Origin: Baffinella frigidus
Taxonomy: Eukaryota; Cryptophyceae; Cryptomonadales; Baffinellaceae
Assembly: GCA_026770585.1 (NCBI GenBank)
Contig: MU646569.1
Coordinates: forward strand, 151,728-168,168
Length of the DNA stretch: 16,441 bases
Direction of reading: 5' to 3'
The position numbers were made by a program, and so were the translations under genes. The notes under the pieces were generated by a model. The model searched no databases, had not been told where the DNA came from, and was given only the letters and a program-made list of their open reading frames with translations. This document shows positions 1 through 9,900 of the stretch, one piece after another. Each line of letters opens with the position of its first letter. The stretch's first letter is position 1.

Positions 1-464
1 ATCCACGTCCGCTCGAGCCGATGCAGCCTCCCCCCCACCCCTCTCTCATCATCAGGGAACAACACGTGAGAGCAACCGCGCGTGTGGGCTGCGGCGTCTT
101 CTCGCAGGGAGTCGCCATCCTTGCCGATCCCCCCACCAGACCCCCCAGGCATGTCCACTGCCGGTGCTCCCGTCGATGGGGTCTCACCAGGGCGTCCTCT
201 CCCCCCCCCCCTGGGCACCACCATCGACACTCCAGGGCAGCTCATGTGGACCACCATCAGGACCGCCCACAGCAAGCCCCTCCTCGCCCAGCGCCCTGCC
301 GGCTCTCGTGTAGCTCCACGCCCCCCTCGGAAACTCTGACTTGCAAACTCCGTGATCACCGTCCGCGGGCCCACGGAGCAGCCGCGGCCGAACTTGCTGT
401 GGCACAGCGCCATCTTCGAGCGAGAGCGAGACTCCGACCTCTCCCGATGCATGGGCTCCGCCAT
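1..464 (-). CDS. Possible coding exon, open to the left edge, product unknown
   Basis: On the minus strand a frame starting at the ATG at 464-462 stays open for about 154 codons to the window edge. It begins MAEPMHRERSESRSRSK and continues with a Cys/Gly-containing stretch (ALCHSKFGRGCSVGP), then becomes rich in Gly, Arg and Pro. I do not recognise a family. The frame crosses an 11-base G run near 201-211, so a homopolymer error would break it. A second methionine (MALCHSK) about 18 codons in is an alternative start, or the region may be an internal exon. The absence of stops may only reflect high GC, so this is a weak call. Confidence 0.3.
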   Translation of the reverse strand, partial: MAEPMHRERSESRSRSKMALCHSKFGRGCSVGPRTVITEFASQSFRGGRGATREPAGRWARRGLLWAVLMVVHMSCPGVSMVVPRGGGRGRPGETPSTGAPAVDMPGGSGGGIGKDGDSLREDAAAHTRGCSHVLFPDDERGVGGRLHRLERTW

Positions 465-491
465 TATACCACTGGGTGCCGCGACGGGTCT

Positions 492-812
492 TCACCCTTG
501 GCAAAATCCCGGATCTTGTCGGTGAAAACCTCTTCGAGGAGCTCTTGCACCGCGACGACAAGCTCGTTGAGCCAGGTGACCCTCCGCACCCCCTCGCCAC
601 CACGGCGTTCGCACAGCGTCTCTTCGCGGTGCATCCCTCCTTGGGTAGAGGAGGACGGGATCTCCCCCCAGAGAGACCTGCTCCTCCGAGTTTGTTCTGG
701 AATTGGAGCCGTTTGTGTCACAAATCGGTCCCCTCGCCGCTGGTGTTGCAGCTTCAAATAACCTTCGAAGAAAAAGGCCGCTACCAACCAAAATTGCGGC
801 TGAGCTGTGCAT
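492..812 (-). CDS. Possible exon(s) of a divergent minus-strand gene, product unknown
   Basis: A minus-strand ATG at 812 opens a frame beginning MHSSAAILVGSGLFLRRLFE, which has the hydrophobic/Arg-rich look of an organelle-targeting or signal-anchor N-terminus. After about 45 residues it turns into low-complexity Arg-rich sequence. Over the downstream half the alternative frame looks more like protein (NELVVAVQELLEEVF, then TDKIRDFAK), ending near a possible GTGAAG donor at about 493. A short intron starting at GTCTCT (about 677) would switch between the two frames, but this is inference. The ATG lies only 41 bp from the + strand start at 854 and has a poor context (C at -3). Function unknown. 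Confidence 0.25.
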   Translation of the reverse strand: MHSSAAILVGSGLFLRRLFEAATPAARGPICDTNGSNSRTNSEEQVSLGGDPVLLYPRRDAPRRDAVRTPWWRGGAEGHLAQRACRRGARAPRRGFHRQDPGFCQG

Positions 813-853
813 CGAGGCGCGCGCTGTCCCTGAGGTGAACGCAGCGAGGAAAG

Positions 854-955
854 ATGGCGGATGAAGCAGGCAACGACTATGGCCGCATGGACCGCAGCGA
901 CGGCGACGGTGCTGGCGCGTCAGGGGGCTTCCTGCACCTCGATAGCTGCAAGTTC
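854..955 (+). CDS. Flower/Tvp18 exon 1 (start exon)
   Basis: Encodes residues 1-34, beginning MADEAGNDYG and ending LHLDSCKF. The ATG has a strong eukaryotic context (AAAGATGGCG). The exon ends at a consensus-like donor GTGAGG at 956, phase 0. Acidic and Gly-rich, so probably a cytosolic N-tail leading straight into TM1 in exon 2; the Cys-Lys-Phe end aligns with Cys-Arg-Leu before the first helix of animal Flower. It is the only exon for which I find no partial copy in the window. Confidence 0.78.
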
Positions 956-3900
956 GTGAGGATGGCTCGCAGATCAGCGGTCAATATCTCCCGAAAGCAA
1001 CTCCTCCCCGGGGTTAGGGCTGTGGGGGCTGTGCGGTGCTGTCGTGGTACGAGCGAAGGTCCTGGCCTGGCTCGGGGTTGACCCGTCGCAGGCGCTCGAA
1101 AAGACAGGGGGCTGAAATCAGCTCTTTGTTGGCTTGAAGGTTGGAATGGGTTTTATGTTCCGGCGACCCCTCTCCCTTCCCCACCGGCTGACTTCCGCCT
1201 TGAAAGGCGAGTCCAGGGCGCTGGACGGCCCGTTGAACATGAGCCCGCAGCCCTCGTGGTGTTCATCCCAGCGAAATTCGGTTTGACCACACAAGTCAGA
1301 GAGAATATTGTAGTTTGTGTCGTTCGCAGCATGGCCCCTGATCCGCTTGAGAGACTGTTGGATCTGCCTCACTCGGGTGGAACGAATTTTCTCAAGCTGA
1401 CGTGCTGGGTTTGCGGTACACCCCCGTCAACTTTGCAGCGGGAAAGAGCCTGGTCTCACCAAATTGGTGAGCCCAAATAGACTGGGACAGAGCTAAGACT
1501 CAGCCAGCTGTGAGACTCTGGACCAAAACCTGTCACCTTTAACTGCAAAATCAGTCACCTTTAACTGAGGTTTTTGGCGTTTCCCTCCAGTGGCGAATAA
1601 TCTCCCACGCTCCTACGCAGGCCTGAATGTGGGGGCCTCCGACTTGCTGCGGGTCAAATATGACTCGCTTAAGGGATAGGCAGGGTTTATCGCCAGTGAA
1701 GGGATAGGCAGATTTTCTCTCTAACCCTAAACCCTGAATCCTAACCCTAAATATTTTCATCCTCTGCTGCACGCACACAGGATATCGGCAAAACCCTCAA
1801 CCCAAAACCCTCAACCCTCAACCCTACACCCCAAACCCTACAACCTAAACCCTAAAAATCAAACACTCAACCCTCAACCCTCCACCCCAAACCCTACAAC
1901 CTAAAACCTAAACCCAAAACCCCCCACCGTAAACCCTACACCCCAAACCCGATAACCTAAACCCTCAACTCCAACCCCCAAACCCTAAACCCAACACCAC
2001 CCCAGTTTTTACAACCTAAACTCTAAACCCTAAATCCTAAATCCTAAACCCTAAACCCTAAACCCTAAACCCCGAACCCCAAACCCCAAACCCTACACCC
2101 CAAAACCCAAACCCCAAACTCTAAACCCTGAACCCTAAACCCTAAACCCTAAACCCTAAACCCGAAACCCGAAACCCCAAACCACACAGCTGCACCATCC
2201 AATAACCCCCCCTCAAACCCCTCAGGTCACGGGAGTAGTGATCATGTGGCTGACCCCTCTCTTTCTCTTCACCCTCAGCCCTAGACCCTCCACCCTCAAC
2301 CCGCAAACCGTTCACGTGGGGTGGATGCCGTCGCACACGGTGTTTTCTGACCCGTGAAACTGAACCGTGAATCACGACACAGGTCACGGGAATAGTGATC
2401 ATGTGGCTGACGCCGCTCCTCCCCTTCACCCTTCACCCTTCATCCTCAACCCTAGACCCTACACCCTCAACCCTTCACGCGCGGCGAGATCACCTCGCTC
2501 CCGCCTGTTGTTTGCAGCCCATCACATGTAGGTGGCTAGTGTATAAATCTATTAATTTCCCCTCTCTTTTTACAAAACATACGGGTATTTTTCAGAATTG
2601 TTCTGAACCGTGAAACACCACGGAGGTCACCGGGGTAGGTGATCATGTGGCACACCCTGGCGTGTCCTTAACCCTTTCATAAACCGGTTACGGGAGTAGT
2701 GATCATGTGGCTGACGCCCCTCTTCCCCTTCACCCGCGGCGAGACCACCTCACGCCCCTTCGCGTTTTCCAAACCCTGAAACACAATGCACTTTTCCGGG
2801 GTGGTAGTGTGACATGGCTGTCAAACCCCAAACCCTAAACCCCCAAACCCCCAAACCCCAAACACTAAACCCTACACCGTAAACCACCAACAATGAACCG
2901 TGAAACACCACGCAGGTCACCGGGGTAGTGATCATGTGGCTGACGCCACTCCTCCCCTTCACCCGCGGGGAGATCACCTCACACCCGTTCGCCTTCGCCC
3001 TCCACATCTTCATCGCTGTGGTCTAACCCCCTGACCCCTTTTTTGTTTCTCTTCCACCACTAGCCCCCTACACCCTACACCCTACACCCTACACCCTACA
3101 ACCTACACCCTACACCCTACACCCTACACCCTACACCCTACACCCTACTCCCCACACCCTACACCCTGGAGATCGTCTCGCACCCCTTCGCCTTCGCCCT
3201 CCACATCTTCATCGCTGTGGTAAGCCCCCTAACTCTCTCCTCTCACCCCTAAATCTTGCCTCCCATCTCCCTAATCCCTCAACCCTTTCCTCTCATCTCC
3301 CGAATCCCTGAACCCTGAACCCTACACCCTTAACCATGATCGTTAAGCCCATAGCCCCGAGTGCTCTACATCGTGAGCCGCTCTTCCCCTTCACCCGCGG
3401 CGAGATCACCTCACACCCGTTCGCCTTCGCCCTCCACATCTTCATCGCTGTGGTCTAACCCCGAAACCCGAAACCCAAAACCCTGAACGCTACACCCTAC
3501 TCCATGGACCCCGAAACCTGAGCACTTTATATTTTTGTGGCTGTGGTCCACCCCCGTCAACCGTTCCTCTCATCTCACTCATCCCTGAACCTTTGATCGC
3601 ATCTCCCTACACCCGAACCCCTGGACCTGAAACCCTGCATGCTAAACCCCAATCCCTACACCCCTCACCCCGAGCGCTCCTCATCTTGATCTCTCTTGCC
3701 CCGCTCTCCAAGGGGCTGGCTCCTCAGTTCAATTTAGAGATTTCTTTTCCGTGTTCAATAGAGGTTTATTTCCCGTATGCAATGGCGGGTTCTTTTCCTG
3801 GTTCAAGAGAGGGTTCTTTTCTACAACGGCTGTGGAAATTATTGAATGGTGCAGCTGAGCGGTTTGGGGTTTCGGATTTAGGGTTTCGGTTTCAGGGTTT

Positions 3901-6900
3901 AGGGTTCAGGTTTCAGGGTTCAGAGTTTGGGGTTTGGGGTGTAGGGTGTAGGGTGTAGGGTTTAGGGTTCGATTCCTCTCAGTTTGTCTCGGTGCTGGAG
4001 CTGACCGTCTGCTGCTCGTTCCTCGCGAAATTTCATAACGCAACGTTTCGCTCTAAAAGTGTGTCGTGGTACAAACTCCACATTGTTGCGGCAGCGACCT
4101 ATCGACCTTTGGCGTTTGTTTGGTACAAATTTCCAGAATAAACTTTAGGCGAATTCCCGTTTGTGACTTGGCGTGGCCCCTCTCAGAGGAACAGGTTTCT
4201 TTCCCATAACATCGCCATTTCCTCTCAGGTGGTCTCGGTGCTAGAGCTGCCCTTCTGCTGCTCCTTCCTCTCCCTCTCCCGCAGAATGCTCCCTTCTCTT
4301 CAATAGAGGGTTCTTCTCTATCCCTTAAGTGGAGAGGGGGTCAAAATTGACCGCCAAGAGGTCCTAGGCAGGTCCTAGGGCCCTACGGTAGGGCGTATGC
4401 GCCCACTCGCCACTTAAGGGATAACAGCGTCCTGTCATCTCAGATGGTCTCGGTTCTGGAGTCCAATCGAGGTTGCGTTTCCACAACACACAATAGCGTC
4501 ATGTCCTCTCAGGTGGTCTCGGTGCTGGAAGCGGGACCCTCAAAGCAAGACTCTCAGAGAGTCTTGCACTAACGGCCCCGTGCCTACAAGGGCGCCTGGC
4601 GCTGCCTGGGCTACGGGGTAATTCCGGGTCTTCTGAACCGGAATTACCCCGTTCAGGGGAGGGGAATCGACGAAACAACGACGAGCAGGCCAACGTGCTG
4701 AGCGGGATGGCAGAGGCTCGGTAGCCGGGCTCGGAGTGCGAAGGGATCCCTTCGTAGCCCGCGGTGTGGAGACGGGCAACGGAGGTTCTCTTTTGCAAAA
4801 GAGAACCTCCGTTACTAGGAGTACTGGTGGACAACTCGCTGGTCATTTGCAGGTGGTAGGGTGTAGGGTGTAGGGTTCAGGGTGTAGGGTGTAGGGTTCA
4901 GGGAGTAGGGAGTAGGGTGTAGGGTGTAGGGTTGCAGGGTCAGGGGGTGAGACGGTGTAAAAGACGTCATTTCCTCTCAGACGCTCGTCTGCCTGGGTAG
5001 AGTGCCAGCGATTAATACCAACAGGTTATGATCCACCGGATGGTCTCGGTGCTGGAAGCGGGACTCCCAAAGCAAGACTCTCAAAGCAATAGAGAACCCC
5101 CGTTACTAGGAGTACTGGTGGACAACTCTCTGATCATTCTCAGGTGGTCTCGGTGCTGGAGCTGCCCCTCTGCTGCTCCTTCCTCTCCATCTGCCACTGA
5201 ACGGTTGCATTCTGCGGCAGTTGAATGGAGGTTTCTGTTCCATGACGGCGTCGTTTCCTCTGAAGCGAGAGAGAGACTTCATTGTTTTATCAACACGGCC
5301 GCCCTGTATCCTCTCAGCTGCTTTTGGTGCTGGAGTTGGCTACAGGTTTCTTTTCCGTAATCCGTAACGGCGTCGGTTCCTCGCAGGTGGTCTCGGTGCT
5401 GGAGCTGCCCTTCTTTGAAGGTAAGAGTTGAGAGATACACGCAAGGCAGTCACGACCGACCGTCTGGCTTCGGCGTCCGCGTGACCGGTCACGTGGGCGT
5501 TCCTCGCAGGTGGTCTCGGTGCTGGAGCTGCCCTTCTGCTGCTCCTTCCTCTCCATCTGCCGCAGAATGCAACCGGTATAACCTACGCCCTAAACCCTAT
5601 ACCCTAAACCCTGAACTCTAAGCCTTCTGCCGGCAGACAACAGATAGCGATCCACCGCAGAATGCAACGAAACGTCGCGTTCTGAACTTCCCGCTTGTGA
5701 TCTGGCGTGGTACATCACAAGCGGGAATTTCAGAACGCAACGTTTCGTTTCGTGGTACTAAATGAGTGTGCGCTCCCCGGTGAAACGCAACTCCTCGTCC
5801 TTTCCACGACCGGGCTTTAACACCGAACCGAAACCCCCGGTACACAGTTAAAACCGGACTTGTATCTGAAATTCCTACTTGTGACCTGGCGTGGAGAGCT
5901 ACCCTGTCATCTCGCTGGGTCATACTAGTAATAGTAAAGCATGTGTGTAGTAAATTTCGTTGTGCCGGAATTAATTAATACTTTTGCGGAATTAATTAAT
6001 AATTTTGGAATTCATTAATACTTTTGCGGAAACGAAGGAGCTACCCTGCCTTCCAGCTCTTGAGATCCTGGGCCAGATATTAATTCCCAACATAAATGAC
6101 CACCTCTTGAGATTCAAGAGCGCGGCCCACCGAGACAAAAGTCGAGAGTGGAACGTCTCAAAGCAAAAGTGGAACCTCTGTTAACTTAATAAGTAACAGT
6201 GGAGAATCTCAAGAGCTGTACGGCAGGGTAGCTCCCACCCGGTAGTCGTTTATATCTGCAATGAATAACTCCGACAGGTCCTAAAGGTGCACCCTCGCCG
6301 ACAGTGCCAGAACTCTAGCTCTGCCCAGGTAAAAGTGGGCTCGCCATAATTTGTTTTTAGTTGCCCTTTTTGAACTGGAGTTTCTGCGCTAAATGTCTTT
6401 TATGGCGAGCCCGGTTTCACTCAGGCAGAGCTAGGAACTATGCCTGAACGTGCCTGAACTAGTATCCTGGCGCGGTGCATGGTGGCCATGCTCCAGCCCC
6501 TGAATCCTGAACCCTAAATGGGCCGCTGGAGGCTTCATACACCCCAACAAAACTCACCTTAGTGGCTTGCCTCGCCTCGAAAGGCCCTGGCGACGGCGTG
6601 CGTCCACGTTACCCTTCCTAAGCATCTGGAAGAAGCACTCGTGCATGGTGGCCCTGTTGGCATTAACGAAAGCTTCTCTCGAGCTCGCATCCAGCAGTGC
6701 CCGGCGAATCATAACCTGTTGCATCACAACCTGGTGTGATTCAACAGGTTTTGATGGCACTGCGCGTGTCCCGCAGTGCCCCGCGCCGCTCGAAACCTAC
6801 TGTTTTCAGGGGCACACCTCTTACAGTGGATCTACCCTAACACATACCCGTCGGGGCCGGACTGATTGAGTATGTGTGGAGGTTAGGTATGTGTTATGGT

Positions 6901-9900
6901 GTCCACCCTTCAGGCATACTTCCTTGCAGGGGGAAATCGGGGGCCGGCCGAAGGAGTATGTGTGGAGGGTAAGTATGTGTTACGGTAGCCTGTGTTAGGG
7001 TAGGTGGACTGTACCGGGGGGTTGCGGTTACGGCTTAACCCTCCCGACTTAACGCTTGAACTCGATGGCGTGCCGCAGTGCCTCGCGCCGCTCGAAACAT
7101 ACTGTTTTCTGGGGCACACCTCTTAGAGCGCTGTGCAGAGAAGTTGGCCACCGAAAAATGGGAAAATGGGGAAATTGGAGCCATTTTGTCCACTTTTGAG
7201 AAATTCATGGCACTAAGTTTCTCAGAAGTCGACAAAATGGCTCCAATTTCTCGATTTCCCATTATTTCCAGTGGCCAACTTCTCTGCACAGCGCTCTACC
7301 GGGGGGTTGCGGTTACGGCTTAACCCTCCCGGCTTAACGCCTGAACTTACAGCTCAACCCCCCCGCGGTGCCTGGCGCCGCGCGCTCTTCTGTCTCCCTC
7401 TGAGGAGCAGACCTCTCACAGGGGGTTGAGACTAGGGCTTAACCCCCCCCCCCCCGGCTGTCGACCCCCGACGTTTGACGGAATGACGGGCGCTCCCTCG
7501 TTCTGCAGTATCTCGCGCCGCTCGAGACCTACTGGCTCCGCGCGCTCTTCTACCTGCTGCTCTCCTCCGCCATGATCACGGTGCCCCGAGAGTCCTGTCC
7601 ATACCGTGGACTATTAGTCTTTTTAAAAAGTCAACTTACACCGGGCAAGTTGTCTCTCAGGCCTTTTCTGGTATACGTTGTTACACACGACCCCCAGATT
7701 ACTAGTTCCACGCGCTCTTCTACCTTCTTCTCTCGTCACCCATGATCACGGTTGCCGCAGAGTCCAACACCCTTGTCCAATAACATACCCCACAGTGGAC
7801 TACGAGATTTCATTTGAAAAGGAGTCTCGTCCATTTTCACTTATGTTAGCCCTTTTCAGGTACAAACTTGGTCGTGTTGCACCCACCACTTAGCAGCCAC
7901 GGGGGGCTTCAACGATTTGTACTAGTATCTTATCCATTGCCCTCTAACCTAACCGGAATTTCACCTCGAATTCAAGGCGACAAGGTCCTCGGTCGCTGCT
8001 AAGTGGATTATGGGTGCTGTGAAAACCTCAGTCCAATACCGTACCCACCGCAGTCCAATACCGCATATCCACCGCAGGCAACCACGCAGAGGACTTCCAC
8101 ACGAGGCTATCCATGCGAACAGATTCATAAGTTAATTATTGGATTTTTGCCCAGGAAACACGCCAAAAGTCAGCATTTGATCACGTTTCCGTACGGACAT
8201 CCGTACGGAAACGTGATCATTTTCCCACAAATTTTAAAATATTCTTTTATTCTGTTCGCAAGGATAGCCTCGTAAGGTTCGCAGGGATTTTGAATAGCCC
8301 CTAAGCGATAAGGCCTAGGATCCTACGGTAGGCAACCCGCAGGGATATAGGGGGGTTCCTACGGATAAGGTAACTAAAACTCGGGCATTTCCCGCCCGAA
8401 ATCCCTTCGTAGCCCGCTGTGTAGATACCGTATCTGCGATTGTTGACTAGACCAGACAGGGTTTGTACCGGCCCGCAGCCAGAAGTCCCTCACACCCGAA
8501 CCCTCCACGCTAGGAATTTCAGATACAGGGAATTTCAATTTCAGATACAAGGATTTTCTAACTCGGAATTTCAGATACAAGTCCTATTTTTAATTTTGGA
8601 CCCGGATCCGAAATTTTGTATTCGGACCGGACGTGGAAAGAACGAGGGGCTGCGAAATCGGTGGTGGCTACGTACCATTTAGTACCACGAAATGAAACGT
8701 TGCGTTCTGAATTTCCCAGTAATGACCTGGTCTGTCGTGGCTCTGCAGGTGAACGTGGTGCTATACAGCGGTGGCGACGCCGTCGCGTGGGGAAATGCGA
8801 TCATGCTCATGTTTGTGGCTGTCCTCTACTCCCTCGCTGTTCTCAACGGCGAGAAAAGCGCCCGCGGTAAACCCTAAACCCTAAACCCCAAACCCTAAAC
8901 CGCGGTACGAGGGTTTGGGGGGTGGGGTGCCGGTTAGGGTTCAGGGTTGAGGGCCAACCTTGGTGTAAGTTAGCCAGTGGATGAGTACGAGTCGGAGGCC
9001 ATTGCAGATGAATTCGGCTGCCTTTTTCATCGCGCCGGTGCGAAGCTGCCTGTTCAGAGGTGGGGTGCCGGTTAGGGTTCAGGGTTGAGGGCCCGGAGTT
9101 TCCCGGTTCAGGGTTTCCAGAACTCTGAACACGAAACATGAGACAGCGGTCCTCAACGGCAAGAAAATCGCCCGCGGTACGCGCGCCCTACAACACTTGT
9201 TCGGCCCTTACAACACTTTTGAGCTCCTTACAACTCTTGTAAGCTCCTTAAAACACTTATACGCGGTGTACAATAGTTATACAGCCGTTTTATAATTGTT
9301 CCAGGGTCGATTGATTTGGGGTCGCGATCATGCTCATGTTCGTGGCGATTCTCTACTCCCTCGCTGTCCTCAACGGCGAGAAGAGCGCCCGCGGTATACA
9401 ATACTTATTTGGCCCTTACAACCACTATTAAGTGCTCTATGACACTTGTACGCGCGCTACAACACTTGTACGTGCTCTACAATAGTTATACAGCCGTTTT
9501 ATAATTGTTCTAGGGACGATTTGGGGTCGCAACGATGCTCTTGAGCGCGCGGGGTACGCGTGTTTCAAGTGTAGGGCCCTACACCTGAAACACGAAACAC
9601 GAAACCCAGCTCTGTCTCAGTCTAGTTCGGGCCCTCCCAATTGGTGGGCCCGGGCTCGTTTTCGCTCCAAAACGACTGATCCATTTTTTAACCCCTGTCT
9701 CGTTTTCGCTCCAGAGTTGACGGATTTGTACCACACACCCAGAACGTCAGCTTGAGAACAGTCGGTTAACCCGAGTGAGGCAGAGCTAGACTCCCCCTAA
9801 ACCCTACACCCTAAGCCAGAGTAGGAGGACGACAGCGGCAGCGGCGGCCTCATCTCTGGATTCGGGTGCCGGGGGGGGGGGCGGTGCTAAAACCCTAAAT

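Larger units (their letters stand above)
956..2225. other. Intron 1, first part: no gene seen
   Basis: From the exon 1 donor to the first exon-2 copy. 956-1360 is unremarkable GC-rich sequence. 1361-1494 holds an AGCTCTG-ended element. Two near-identical short stretches (TCACCTTTAACTG) lie at about 1531-1566. From 1722 on it is telomere-like repeat. Nothing else recognised. Confidence 0.6.
4513..5146 (+). repeat. Larger direct duplication around exon 3 copies
   Basis: The blocks 4513-4857 and 5041-5146 share an exon-3 start, CAAAGCAAGACTCTCA, then TTACTAGGAGTACTGGTGG, GACAACTC and a following GCAG/TCAG acceptor with GTGGT. The first block is longer because it holds three hairpins (4545-4567, 4615-4650, 4778-4813). 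In the first block the terminal CAGGTGG runs straight into a TAGGGTG telomere-like array (4856-4935). Confidence 0.65.
3983..5413 (+). pseudogene. Eight broken 5'-side copies of exon 3
   Basis: Copies start at 3983, 4229, 4444, 4513, 5039, 5144, 5318 and 5387. Most follow CTCTCAG or CTCGCAG and start with (G/A)TGGTCTCGGTGCTGGA or a variant. The copy at 4229-4289 is nearly full length but has no donor. The copy at 5144-5203 has CACTGA where the intact exon has CGCAGA, giving a stop. The copies at 4513 and 5039 belong to one larger duplication in which the exon text runs into GAAGCGGGAC. The copy at 5387-5413 leads into a GTAAGAG donor-like sequence at 5421. None is a complete exon. Confidence 0.72.
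6777..7407 (+). pseudogene. Three broken 5'-side copies of exon 4
   Basis: Copies at 6777-6831, 7079-7126 and about 7369-7407. The first two follow CCGCAG and encode C(P/L)APLETYC-like peptide; the second stops at TAG exactly where the 175-bp foldback begins. The third is a deletion form joining the exon start to CGCGCTCTTCT. The copies sit in repeated units: the 34-bp stretch at 7012-7045 (GGGTTGCGGTTACGGCTTAA within it) recurs at 7297-7330, followed each time by another exon-4 start. Confidence 0.7.

Noticed and set aside
21-761. Long plus-strand open frame of 246 codons near the left edge
   Set aside because: Pro/Arg/His/Ser-rich low-complexity translation typical of a shadow frame in GC-rich DNA; the minus strand looks better here and no start context or motif supports it.
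1722-2190. Chromosome end
   Set aside because: The arrays are degenerate, occur in both orientations throughout the window, and lie within introns between exons of one gene.
4229-4289. Exon-3 copy as the functional exon 3
   Set aside because: Almost full length but not followed by GT at the right place; the copy at 5510-5575 has both splice sites and keeps the frame.
2226-5575. Mutually exclusive alternative exons (as in Dscam-like genes)
   Set aside because: All copies except one per exon lack one edge, or have stops or frameshifts, so they could not substitute for the intact exon.
5940-6032. CRISPR-like or other spaced repeat array
   Set aside because: The repeats are adjacent, AT-rich and without spacers of constant length; the setting is eukaryotic.
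8003-8275. Similar peptides encoded at 8003-8275 and 10260-10586
   Set aside because: The shared part is entirely the 179-bp foldback element read through; the similarity is that of the element and not of a gene pair.
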